Source: an uncultured Lachnospiraceae bacterium
GTDB taxonomy: Bacteria > Bacillota > Clostridia > Lachnospirales > Lachnospiraceae
NCBI GenBank assembly: GCA_910577675.1
Contig: CAJTOR010000006.1
Coordinates: 1-64,000 of the forward strand
DNA: 64,000 nt
Direction: 5' to 3'
In this document: in pieces, positions 1 through 8,169 of the stretch
Position numbering within the stretch: position 1 is the stretch's first letter
Layout: each line of letters starts with the position of its first letter
Made by a program: the position numbers and the translations under genes
Notes under the pieces: generated by a model
Told to the model about the DNA's origin: nothing
Seen by the model: only the letters and a program-made list of their open reading frames with translations
The model's database searches: none

Positions 1-365
1 ACCTCGGCTGACTTCTGTACGTTCAGTATTATCTCACGATAATGGTTATCCCTTTCAGGACGTATCATACAGACCTCCCCGGGTACCACACGTTTCTTTC
101 TCTCCATCTATCTGCCACATTTACCATACCTGATTCCGTGTAGTTATTGGGCTTCAACTTGTCTTGCAGTCTTACCCTCATGCATAGCCTGATGTGATTT
201 CTGTTCGTCAGACCAGAGATTTGCCCATGGGTTAGTATATTCCCCATATCCGGCTTCCTTCAGATTCCACCTCACGATGGACACCCTTGCCTTCGGCTAT
301 ATCCTTCCCACTACCGGGCGGATTCCGGACTTGCACCGGTTAGAAACGTGCGCCGCCGGGCGCAC
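1..365 (-). mobile_element. 5' part of a group IIC (bacterial class C) self-splicing intron
   Basis: Read on the minus strand, the element starts GTGCG at 365, the usual 5' end of group II introns, and runs off the window. Blocks typical of domain I of class C introns of the O. iheyensis type are visible: CAAGGGTGTCC near 279-289, TGGAATCTGAAGGAAGC shortly after, GGTCTGACGAACA, and CTTACC-like then CCCGGGGAGGTCTG near 75-90. The intron sits five bases after a terminator hairpin (371-406), which is the known target preference of class C introns. The reverse transcriptase/maturase gene and catalytic domain V would lie left of the window, so whether the intron is complete cannot be judged. Short reading frames inside it are not taken as genes. 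Confidence 0.85.
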
Positions 366-406
366 AAGAAAAGGACTATGTCTACCCATCGGTATTCACA
401 GTCCTT
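366..406 (-). terminator. Rho-independent terminator of the HipA-like operon; insertion target of the intron
   Basis: On the minus strand an imperfect 16-bp stem starts AAGGACTGTGAATACC, has a short GAT loop and closes with GGGTAGACATAGTCCTT. It is followed by TTCTT and then directly by the intron. The stem follows the last stop of the HipA-like operon at 413. Confidence 0.75.
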
Positions 407-412
407 GAGAAA

Positions 413-670
413 TTAAAATATCGACATATTATTTGACTCCAGCGTAAAATCTTCTTCCAATACAACTTCCACTTTCTTATCTTTCTTCTCTAAAAATCAA
501 ATATTTAACTGCTCATTACTCAAAGCATTTTTCCTATTAAAGTTCTCGTAATATTTTTGTTCATCTGGGTTTTTAACAAGTAGACGATGTTCACCTGCCG
601 TATGCTGATAATCACACATATTCAGGAAATCATTCCCGATCACTGAAACATTACTTGCACCATTTATCAT
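413..670 (-). pseudogene. Small ORF downstream of the HipA-like gene with an in-frame UGA
   Basis: An ATG at 670 overlaps the last 20 bases of the upstream kinase gene, which suggests translational coupling. The frame codes 57 residues to a TGA at 497-499, then stays open in the same frame for another 27 codons rich in Lys and Glu (start FLEKKDKKVE) to a TAA at 413-415. Either a single mutation created the UGA and the gene is decaying, or the product is the 57-residue protein. No family was recognised. A terminator follows the second stop at once, which fits the longer frame being the original gene. Confidence 0.4.
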
Positions 671-1811
671 TACTCTTGCATGGAACTGTCGGAATCTGTA
701 TCCCAAGATTTCCTGCCCGCCGGATGACTTCATCAAAATGAAACTCGTAATAAAAATCCGACTTCCTGAGCGGAGCCACAAACCTAAAGTCCGTATTTTT
801 GACACACATCCTTGCGTGCTCCAGAATATTTTCCCCGTTGACAACATAGCGGCTACTGTCATTTGCAAGGATCGATGCATTAAACGCATTGTTATGGTCA
901 TAGAGCGGGTGACAACCAAGAATCTGCATCGTATCACTATCATACAAAAATCCCCAGTTGCCATCATGCCGGTCACTGTTCCCAATAATGTAATCAACAA
1001 TCCCCATTTTATACATCATATCCGCATCAATGCCAAACACTGTCTGTTTCTCATCCAAACTGTTATTTCGGCAATAAGAATAAAAATCCCGTGCATCGAT
1101 TAAGCTCACTCTATCATCCGTCATGCACCTGCACTTGCTGCAGAAGACACCTTCCGATTCTGCCGGTTCATAAACCACATGCTTTACATTTGTTTTATCA
1201 AGTACGCGGGAAGCTTCAATCTCAAGCTTTGGCTCAAGCCCCCGCTCATTTCCTGCCTTAAACAAATACAGTTCACCATCAAGGCGTTTCCAGCATTTAG
1301 CATATGCCCCATGGGTGGTCAGTTCCGGTGTGCTGACTAACCCCTCAAGCGTCAAACTCGTACCATGCAAAGCCACCTGCGCCACTGTCCGGCTCAAACT
1401 ATTCCTGCGGACATTGACTTCTTCCCATGTGACATTATCCCCCTCCAATTTGACCCAGTAATTATCCAACACAGACACTGCCCTGCACATCAATGATATC
1501 TTTGCTTTATCCATGTCAGACTGACTCTGTGTCAGCCTGACACAGTTTAGAATCTGTTTTGCATTTTTCCGATCAAGGGACAGAACTCTGCGGGACAGAT
1601 ACCCAACAAACAACTGGTAATTTCTGTTGATTATTGGTAATAATATTGTTAGGCTAAACCCATTCTGCATACCAGATGTGTCTACAATAGCCCCACGTAA
1701 TTGGTATGGCATAAGCCCTTCATTGATAATGCGGTAATATCCCAGATCCATGTTTATGGACATTACTTCATGGTTTCCGCTCATTAGAATCAAATTCTTA
1801 TCTGCCACCAA
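651..1811 (-). CDS. HipA-like Ser/Thr protein kinase
   Basis: About 386 residues with the kinase signatures of the HipA/CtkA fold: a beta-strand Lys in ELYLFKAG, the catalytic loop GNSDRHDGNWG (Asp and Asn of the HipA motif), and the metal-binding PLYDHNNAFN. There is no HipB-like antitoxin next to it; the only partner is a small overlapping ORF downstream. The start is taken as TTG at 1811, six bases after GGAAAGGGG; GTG at 1808 is equally possible. HipA kinases phosphorylate protein targets such as aminoacyl-tRNA synthetases in persistence modules, but the target of this subfamily is unknown to me. A promoter lies just upstream and an intron-bearing terminator downstream, so it is a self-contained accessory operon. 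Confidence 0.8.
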   Translation of the reverse strand: MVADKNLILMSGNHEVMSINMDLGYYRIINEGLMPYQLRGAIVDTSGMQNGFSLTILLPIINRNYQLFVGYLSRRVLSLDRKNAKQILNCVRLTQSQSDMDKAKISLMCRAVSVLDNYWVKLEGDNVTWEEVNVRRNSLSRTVAQVALHGTSLTLEGLVSTPELTTHGAYAKCWKRLDGELYLFKAGNERGLEPKLEIEASRVLDKTNVKHVVYEPAESEGVFCSKCRCMTDDRVSLIDARDFYSYCRNNSLDEKQTVFGIDADMMYKMGIVDYIIGNSDRHDGNWGFLYDSDTMQILGCHPLYDHNNAFNASILANDSSRYVVNGENILEHARMCVKNTDFRFVAPLRKSDFYYEFHFDEVIRRAGNLGIQIPTVPCKSNDKWCK

Positions 1812-1839
1812 TAGGTACCCCTTTCCAAATCCTGCTTAT

Positions 1840-1868
1840 ATTATATCATAAACCGCTCTTCCAAGCAA
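1840..1868 (-). promoter_or_regulatory. Sigma-A type promoter of the HipA-like operon
   Basis: On the minus strand TTGCTT (1868-1863), a 17-base spacer, then a perfect TATAAT (1845-1840). The predicted transcript starts about 20 bases before the TTG start codon. Confidence 0.65.
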
Positions 1869-2032
1869 TCCGCTTTTATGAATAATGCCTCTTTTGGTTC
1901 ATCTTATTCATGGCTACTGTTGTTTCCTGACACTTAAAAGCTACTATGCAGAAGCTGTTTTCAGTATAAATCCATCGGCTCCTCTATTCCTTTAACTCTT
2001 CCCCAGAAAATCCCGGAAAGAATAAAGGGGGC

Positions 2033-2872
2033 TTAATTAATTCCGCCTGTCTGAATTTTTTCAATGCCTATCAATGTTCCATTTCCGGAAGCGTCTAAAT
2101 TTGCAAAATCTCGAACCGTACAGATCTCTATAGTGCCGTCCGCACTGCTCAATGTGCGGATTGTTCCTTTAAATTTTCCACCCGTAAGGCTCTCACCGTT
2201 AGATGTCATCACATCCCGGAAAAAACGGACTTTTTCGCCGTTATAATACCACTGGTCTTCCCTTGCATTATAAGTAACACCAAAATCTGCATATTCTTTT
2301 GCCATCTCTTCCAGTTCCCTTGCAGACGGCAGCTCGCCAGCCACAGCAACAACGGGGGAGGGATTTTTGATTGCTTCGATATCGCGGGCGGCAAATTCTT
2401 CCGCTGTAAACTCCTTTATACCGACCAGTGTCCCGCCCGGGTCAAAGGAACCATCCTCCGCGCGCACAATATTGCTGAAATCACGGACTGCATAAATATC
2501 AACCACGCCGTTTTCGTTGAAGAAATCCCTGCCGACGCGCATATTATCCCCTACAGTGTAGTAGTCCTCAAACCATCTCACCACCCTGCCGTTATATTGC
2601 AGTTCATTTTTTTCAGCATCGTACGTCAGCAAAAACTGCTTATAAGGCTCAAATTGTTCCTCATAAGAAACGTCATTATATGCGGAAACATTATTGTCTG
2701 CCACTCCATCACAGGCTATAACATAGGGGGACGAATCAGATGCATTTGCAGAGTGCGCGGAAATCATTTCAGTTTGGGAAGTCCCCCCCTTTGATGCCGC
2801 CATAGCAGAGCCCCCCACCAGACATCCCCCAAGCAGTATCCCTCCAAAAGTCAATACAATTTTTGTGTTCAT
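2033..2872 (-). CDS. Secreted protein with two related domains of about 90 residues, function unknown
   Basis: 279 residues. ATG at 2872 is chosen because TGGAGG lies just before it and the protein then begins with a signal peptide (MNTKIVLTFGG..., hydrophobic to about residue 23, AMA cleavage site). The frame is open further upstream but without a binding site. Two related domains follow. Each has YNG(x)VR(W/F)F(x)D, then a G(V/T)(V/I)(D/E)I segment followed by VRDF(S/A)N, and ends GTL(V/I)GI. The second domain closes the protein. The YNG...VR.F.D pattern resembles a domain I know from the C-termini of BlaR1-like M56 proteins (weak recollection). It lies directly downstream of a two-component system, so it may be its target or a signal protein. 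A remnant of a related domain lies at 5553-5636. Confidence 0.65.
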   Translation of the reverse strand: MNTKIVLTFGGILLGGCLVGGSAMAASKGGTSQTEMISAHSANASDSSPYVIACDGVADNNVSAYNDVSYEEQFEPYKQFLLTYDAEKNELQYNGRVVRWFEDYYTVGDNMRVGRDFFNENGVVDIYAVRDFSNIVRAEDGSFDPGGTLVGIKEFTAEEFAARDIEAIKNPSPVVAVAGELPSARELEEMAKEYADFGVTYNAREDQWYYNGEKVRFFRDVMTSNGESLTGGKFKGTIRTLSSADGTIEICTVRDFANLDASGNGTLIGIEKIQTGGIN

Positions 2873-3046
2873 AAAACCTCCATTCTGAGAACGTTTACAT
2901 TGTTGGAAAGAGCAGGGCTTATCTGCGACGTTCTCTGCACAAACAGCCATGTTAAACACCATCCTCTCTTTCAATCTATCTACAGGATACCACCCTTTTT
3001 TGTGATACATTTGGGATTAGTTTGTGTTTTATGTGTAGTTTATCAT

Positions 3047-4474
3047 TCAGATAAAAAAAGAAAACTTCACTCCGGACTGCGTATTTATGACCTTACATTC
3101 ACTCTTATGCTGCCGCAATATTTCCTGCACAATGTAAAGCCCCAGCCCGCTGCCGCCGGTAGTGCGGCTTCTTGATTGATCCACACGGTAAAACGCATCA
3201 AACAATTTTGGAATACTCTCCTCCGGGATATGCACACCGGTGTTTTCAATAGAAAAGCCTGTCCGTTCCTGTTCTCTAAATATAGAAATGCAAATTATTG
3301 CACCTTGGGGTGAGTATTTTATTGCATTCCCTATAAGATTTGAAACTACCTTTTCAAGCAATATTTTGTTCCCACTTATCAATACGGACGGCGGAACATC
3401 CAGATGTATCTGCAAATCTTTTTTTGCAATCAAATCTTGCGTTTCACCCAGATAAGATTTTATAATCTGAATACAATTAAAGCACTCGCCCGCAATGTCC
3501 GCACCCCCAGTTTCCAGGCGTGAGATTGTCAATATCTCCTGAACCATTGTTTCAAGGGTATTTGTGATTTCCAGTGACCTCGCCAGGTATTTCCCATGGT
3601 CTTTATAAGCACCAACGCCAAGGAGCATCCCTTCCAATTGTCCCTTGATAATTGTAATGGGGGTTTTTAATTCGTGGGATACCGCTGAAAAAAAATTTGT
3701 GCGGGCTCGATCGAGTTCTTTTTCATGTTCAATATCAGCTTCCAGTCTTCTATTTGCACTTTGCAGTTCCAATAGTGCGGCAGAAAGACTGCGCGATAAA
3801 GTATTAAGACTTTTTCCCAACGTTCCCAGCTCGTCAGTCCGCCGCTCTTCAACTTTCCAGTCAAGCTGTAACCTGGACATATTTTCCGATATGCGGCTAA
3901 TTGACAACACCGGTTTGGTAATCAAGCAGGAATAAAGATAAGACATAACAGAGGCAACCACAAAAACAATAAGCAGAATAAGCGGGAAAACACGGATAAA
4001 GGACTGCTGCAATTGTGCGATTTGCTCCGCCTCCCCATAAACAATAAGCATATACCGGTCATTGCAATCCAAAAAAGAAAAGTGGTAACTGCTTGAGAGA
4101 ACGGGGGTTATCTCAGGGCTCTTTGCAGTTGCCGCCTGCCCAATATATAAAATATTCCCTTCCCCCTCATTATTAAACATCTCTGTGGGTAAAGGTACTA
4201 ACCCGCCTTTGTTATCATATAGTTCAATGGAATTTATTTCCATATCCTGAAGGAACTGGTCAAACAAGCCACCGCTATCTAAAAAAGCAGTTTTCTCCAG
4301 TTCGGAAACAAAACCCTGCACCCGCTTATCCAAAACCGCATTCAGTCGATTGGAATAGGTCTGCGGCATCAACCACGCCAGTAAACCAAATACCAGCAGC
4401 GATACGCACAACAACATAATCGATGTAATCAAAAATACCTTGACTAATAGGCTGCTTTTAATTTTCTTTTTCAA
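3047..4474 (-). CDS. Sensor histidine kinase
   Basis: About 475 residues: a membrane segment near residues 10-35, an extracytoplasmic domain of about 130 residues, a second membrane segment, a HAMP-like linker, the H-box SAVSHELKTPITIIKG with the phospho-acceptor His, an N-box VVSNLIGNAIKYSP, and ATP-binding motifs FSIENTG and GGSGLGLYIV. It should phosphorylate the response regulator encoded just upstream, whose 3' end it overlaps by 17 bases. The start is taken as TTG at 4474, seven to eight bases after GGGTGGG inside the regulator gene; an ATG at 4513 would add 13 residues. Confidence 0.9.
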   Translation of the reverse strand: MKKKIKSSLLVKVFLITSIMLLCVSLLVFGLLAWLMPQTYSNRLNAVLDKRVQGFVSELEKTAFLDSGGLFDQFLQDMEINSIELYDNKGGLVPLPTEMFNNEGEGNILYIGQAATAKSPEITPVLSSSYHFSFLDCNDRYMLIVYGEAEQIAQLQQSFIRVFPLILLIVFVVASVMSYLYSCLITKPVLSISRISENMSRLQLDWKVEERRTDELGTLGKSLNTLSRSLSAALLELQSANRRLEADIEHEKELDRARTNFFSAVSHELKTPITIIKGQLEGMLLGVGAYKDHGKYLARSLEITNTLETMVQEILTISRLETGGADIAGECFNCIQIIKSYLGETQDLIAKKDLQIHLDVPPSVLISGNKILLEKVVSNLIGNAIKYSPQGAIICISIFREQERTGFSIENTGVHIPEESIPKLFDAFYRVDQSRSRTTGGSGLGLYIVQEILRQHKSECKVINTQSGVKFSFFI

Positions 4475-5129
4475 TTTTATATCCCACCCCCCTGATTGTC
4501 TGGATAAAATCAATACCCAGTTTTTTCCGCAAATTTTTAATATGTGTATCTACCACGCGCTCATCCCCGTAAAAATCATAGCGCCATAATTTATCCAAAA
4601 AATTCTGCCGCGTTAAAATGCGCCCTTGATGGGTCAATAATTCCCTCAGCACTTCAAATTCCCGCTGCGTAAGTTCATGGGTACTGCCATCCACACTTGC
4701 CGTATAATTATCGCAATCCAAAGCAAGATTCCGGTAAGCAATTATTTTGTGCCCATCCTCCCCGGGCACCGTACTTCTTCTAAGGACTGCCGCAATTTTC
4801 CGAATTAAGATCGGCATGGAAAAAGGCTTTGTAATGTAATCGTCAATTTGTAAATCCAGCCCCCGGATTTGCTCCTCCTCACCGCTCAATGCAGTAAGCA
4901 TAATAATGGGAATACAGGACTGCTTTCGAATCAGCTCACAGACGGCAAAACCGTCAATTTTGGGCAACATTACATCAAGCAGCACCAAATCAAACGGTGC
5001 GGTCAAAAACCTGGAGAGCGCCTCCATGCCATCGCCCGCCAAAACAATCTCATATCCTACTTCCTGCAAAAAATTTTTCAGCAGTTCCTGAATATCCGGG
5101 TCATCTTCAACAACTAAAATCCTATGCAT
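4458..5129 (-). CDS. OmpR/PhoB-family response regulator
   Basis: 223 residues. The receiver domain has the acidic pair at residues 9-10, phospho-acceptor Asp52 in LLDVMLPK and a conserved Lys in ITKPFSMP. The C-terminal winged helix has the typical VVDTHIKNLRKKLG recognition region and ends GVGYKIEKEN. ATG at 5129 follows TGGAGG with good spacing. First gene of the operon regulator, kinase, then (after 174 bases) the secreted repeat protein. The signal is unknown. Confidence 0.92.
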   Translation of the reverse strand: MHRILVVEDDPDIQELLKNFLQEVGYEIVLAGDGMEALSRFLTAPFDLVLLDVMLPKIDGFAVCELIRKQSCIPIIMLTALSGEEEQIRGLDLQIDDYITKPFSMPILIRKIAAVLRRSTVPGEDGHKIIAYRNLALDCDNYTASVDGSTHELTQREFEVLRELLTHQGRILTRQNFLDKLWRYDFYGDERVVDTHIKNLRKKLGIDFIQTIRGVGYKIEKEN

Positions 5130-5552
5130 AATAATCCTCCATTACAAAAACATTGCGTTCGGGAAAACACAAAAGAAAACTGCAAAACGTTTCGAACACA
5201 AATAATCCTGTACAATAAAACCTCCAGAAAACAGTATAACATGGATTTTTGTGATTTGTATGTAGTTTGCAGACAACCTCCTAAGAATAATTTCAGCAAT
5301 TAAAGAACTTTTCCGCACCGGGCAAAAATACCCGATCCTTTTTTATTGCAATCCATACTCATCTATATAACCGGACTACATGACCAGATATATATTTCCC
5401 CATTTAAACATAATCGCAGAATTTTTTCACAGCAATCTGAATCAGGATAATAATCGCATTTTTTATCGTAACTTTTACATCTTACAACAAGAAACCACCG
5501 CCCCTGTGCAAAGTATGGATGGTGGAAATATGTCATGCCACTATGCAAATCC

Positions 5553-5636
5553 CTAGTAATCCGGCAGTGTTCTGTTATACAAATCTTTTTCTGTAAACTC
5601 TTTAATGCCGACCAGTGTTCCTCCTGGGTCAAAGGA
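5553..5636 (-). pseudogene. Remnant of a paralogue of the secreted repeat protein, joined to the dus 3' end
   Basis: In one frame on the minus strand this stretch codes SFDPGGTLVGIKEFTEK and a further ten residues before TAG. The matching piece of the secreted protein gene (about 2394-2455) codes GSFDPGGTLVGIKEFTAEE, and the DNA is also close. The similarity begins at the stop codon of the dus gene, so dus was joined to the tail of a lost second copy. The longer frame 5363-5632 in another phase is not considered a gene. Confidence 0.7.
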
Positions 5637-6624
5637 AATTTTTGTTCTCACAAAAAACAGCACAAAGTCCCTGTAAAACCAGATTAAGTCCCCTTCTATC
5701 CTGCACTTTTTTTAACTTCTTTCGGTTTGCATCGGAATCTGCAAAGGACTCTATCAGATAAAACCACAATTCTTTCATGCGGAACATCGCATTTTTTTCG
5801 CCCATATACTGTGCATAGTCCGAAAACAGCCGATCAGAAAACTCCCTGATATAACCCACATCAGAAAACAGTGCGCTGTCTTTTTGCCCCTGCCTGCATT
5901 TTGCCACAAGCCACGGGTCGCGCAAAATACCGCGCCCAAACATAAATGCCCCTGTCTTTTTCTCCTCCTGCCCGTATTCTGCCCCCTCCTCTTTAAGACA
6001 TTTTATGGACAACCCCCTTACATCTTCCACACAGTATAAGTCCCCGTTATAACAAAGTGGGTTTAGACTTTTCTTTTCGGCAAGAAAATACATATCCCGA
6101 TGCGGAACCCCACTATAAAGCTCCTTCCCCACACGCGGATGAATAATCAGTTCATCGATCGGATACTTGTTGAAAATAGGGAGCAATTCAAGAAATTCTT
6201 CTGTTTCATACATTCCAAGCCTTGTTTTTACAGAGATGCGCACGCAGGGATTCTCAAAAATACGGTCAAAAAAAGCTTTGAGTCTGTCCGGTTCCATTAA
6301 AAATCCCGCACCCTTGCGCTTGGCTGTTACTGTTTTGGAGGGACAGCCAAGATTTAAATTGACTTCCCCATACCCCATCTTTTTAAGTTCCTTCGAGGTT
6401 TTAATAAAATCTTCCGCCTTGTTTGTCAATATCTGGGGAACCACATTTGGAATCCTGTTATTTTCCGGGCAGATATCACGGTATTCGCGCGGGGTAAAAC
6501 AGATATTCTGGTTCGGTGAGATAAACGGCGTAAAATATTTGTCCATCGGCGCAAAGTAATCATGGTATGCATTCCTAAACACAAAACCGGTAATGCCCTC
6601 CATCGGGGCAAGATAATATTTCAT
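5629..6624 (-). CDS. tRNA-dihydrouridine synthase (Dus family)
   Basis: 331 residues. It reduces uridine to dihydrouridine in the tRNA D-loop with FMN and NADPH. Near the start YYLAPMEGITG is the conserved Dus N-terminus (FMN site), and NLGCPSKTVT contains the catalytic Cys. KTRLG and HPRVG(K) segments also match the TIM barrel. ATG at 6624 is chosen because TGGAGG precedes it; the frame runs 24 codons further upstream without a good site. The last residues (CAVFCENKNFL) lie at a recombination junction with the repeat-protein remnant, so the extreme C-terminus may not be native. It is not overlapped by any other gene and is transcribed away from the GH27 gene. Confidence 0.88.
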   Translation of the reverse strand: MKYYLAPMEGITGFVFRNAYHDYFAPMDKYFTPFISPNQNICFTPREYRDICPENNRIPNVVPQILTNKAEDFIKTSKELKKMGYGEVNLNLGCPSKTVTAKRKGAGFLMEPDRLKAFFDRIFENPCVRISVKTRLGMYETEEFLELLPIFNKYPIDELIIHPRVGKELYSGVPHRDMYFLAEKKSLNPLCYNGDLYCVEDVRGLSIKCLKEEGAEYGQEEKKTGAFMFGRGILRDPWLVAKCRQGQKDSALFSDVGYIREFSDRLFSDYAQYMGEKNAMFRMKELWFYLIESFADSDANRKKLKKVQDRRGLNLVLQGLCAVFCENKNFL

Positions 6625-6704
6625 AACAACCTCCATCGCATTCATCAAAAATAGTTTATTTCCATCCCTTTTCCCAAATTTATTCTTAAATTTCAATCAT
6701 TCCC

Positions 6705-6733
6705 TTGTATTCTCCCCTGTTTCTACGTATAAT
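6705..6733 (+). promoter_or_regulatory. Promoter of the GH27 gene
   Basis: TTGTAT (6705-6710), 17 bases, then a perfect TATAAT (6728-6733). Just downstream lies the self-complementary GCATGCATGC, which could be an operator; no regulator gene is adjacent. Confidence 0.6.
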
Positions 6734-6795
6734 TATCATAGCATGCATGCTCCATGCACGCAATGTAAAATTTTTATCCCAAATGGAGGATTCCC

Positions 6796-8103
6796 ATGAA
6801 TAAAAATCAATTTGCCACCACCCCGCCGATGGGCTGGAACAGCTACGATTACTACGATACCACGGTCACCGAAGCCGACGTAAAAGCCAATGCCGACTAT
6901 ATGGCGGCACATTTAAAACAGTACGGCTGGGAATATATTGTGGTCGATATTGAATGGTACGCACACGATGCCGGAAGCCAGAGGGATCGCTACCAGTACA
7001 TCCCTTTCTGGAGTGTTGAGATGGACGAGTACTCCCGTCTTCTGCCGGACCCGGCGCGCTTCCCGTCAAGTGTGGGCGGCCTTGGCTTTAAGCCGCTTGC
7101 CGACTATGTACATAGCCTGGGGCTGAAATTCGGCATCCATATTATGCGCGGTATCCCGCGAATCGCGGCACACAACCACGGAAAAATCCTTGGCACGGAT
7201 GTGACCGCAAACGAGATCGCAAACCCTTCCTCGATCTGCGGCTGGAACCCGGATATGTACGGCGTTGACCGCAGGAAAAAGGATGCACAGTGCTACTATG
7301 ACTCCATATTCCAGCTATATGCCGACTGGGGGGTTGACTATGTAAAATGCGACGATATCTGCAATACAAATATCTATCCAAACAACCCTTATTCCGCAAA
7401 GGATGAGATTGAAATGCTGCACGAGGCGATTATGAAAACCGGCCGTCCTATTGTGTTAAGTCTTTCTCCCGGACCTGCGCTGATCGAGAAGGCATGGCAC
7501 TATGAAAAATACGCGAATATGTGGCGGATCACGGACGATTTCTGGGATAATTGGGGACTGCTCCTAAATATGTTCGAGCGCTGTGAGCTCTGGCAGAACC
7601 ATGTGTCCGAGGGATGCTTCCCGGACTGCGACATGCTGCCGCTCGGCTGGCTCGGGCAGGGCTTCCACACGGACAAACATACCTGGCACACAAATCTTAC
7701 CGAGAATGAACAGCGCACAATGATGACACTCTGGTGCATCTTCCGCTCCCCTCTTATGCTTGGAACCGAGATGCCGCGGCTTGATGAGTGGACACTCTCG
7801 CTGCTTACCAACGCCGATGTCCTCGGGCTGTTGAAACACTCCCGCGGCGCAAAGCAGATCGCACGCGACAAAGCACACGCGGTATGGTTCTCCCATGATA
7901 CAAACGAGGATGCGGACTATGTGGCACTGTTCAACTTCGCCGACGAGGAATCAAAAGTTTCTGTAAACCTGTCCGAGGAAGGCGTTGCGGGAACAGTTAC
8001 AGGCCGCGAACTCTGGGATGGGGAAACCGCAGTTTTTGAGGATGGAATTATCTCCTCTCCAGTTGCGGCACACGGGGCAAAACTGTGGAAACTGACAAAG
8101 TAA
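6796..8103 (+). CDS. GH27 family glycoside hydrolase (alpha-galactosidase-like)
   Basis: 435 residues without a signal peptide, so probably cytoplasmic. The N-terminal TIM barrel starts with PPMGWNSYDYYDT and has VDIEWY. The nucleophile is likely Asp186 in DYVKCDDI and the acid/base Asp248 in WRITDDFWDNW. A C-terminal beta domain follows (YVALFNFADEE...). The family hydrolyses alpha-galactosides or alpha-N-acetylgalactosaminides and also includes isomalto-dextranases and beta-L-arabinopyranosidases. The KCDD motif instead of the common KYDNC leaves the exact sugar open. ATG follows TGGAGG by seven bases. It is a single-gene unit with its own promoter and a terminator at 8131-8169; no transporter is next to it. 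Confidence 0.85.
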   Translation: MNKNQFATTPPMGWNSYDYYDTTVTEADVKANADYMAAHLKQYGWEYIVVDIEWYAHDAGSQRDRYQYIPFWSVEMDEYSRLLPDPARFPSSVGGLGFKPLADYVHSLGLKFGIHIMRGIPRIAAHNHGKILGTDVTANEIANPSSICGWNPDMYGVDRRKKDAQCYYDSIFQLYADWGVDYVKCDDICNTNIYPNNPYSAKDEIEMLHEAIMKTGRPIVLSLSPGPALIEKAWHYEKYANMWRITDDFWDNWGLLLNMFERCELWQNHVSEGCFPDCDMLPLGWLGQGFHTDKHTWHTNLTENEQRTMMTLWCIFRSPLMLGTEMPRLDEWTLSLLTNADVLGLLKHSRGAKQIARDKAHAVWFSHDTNEDADYVALFNFADEESKVSVNLSEEGVAGTVTGRELWDGETAVFEDGIISSPVAAHGAKLWKLTK

Positions 8104-8130
8104 AAAGCAGGAATTCCCAGTGACCGGCAC

Positions 8131-8169
8131 AAAAAACATGGTATCAAATAAATGATACCATGTTTTTTT
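8131..8169. terminator. Bidirectional terminator between the GH27 gene and pncB
   Basis: Perfect inverted repeat ACATGGTATCA / TGATACCATGT with an A tract before and seven T after it, so it can act for both converging genes. Confidence 0.85.

Noticed and set aside
497..1000. 167-residue minus-strand frame overlapping the HipA-like gene
   Set aside because: Only its last 57 codons, from the ATG at 670, make sense as a separate gene; the rest is a shadow of the kinase gene.
5363..5632. 89-residue minus-strand frame after dus
   Set aside because: Its phase differs from the recognisable repeat-protein remnant in the same place; it is a chance frame over that remnant.
6738..6765. Operator of a LacI-type regulator at GCATGCATGC
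   Set aside because: The palindrome is short and no regulator gene or second site is nearby; mentioned with the promoter only.
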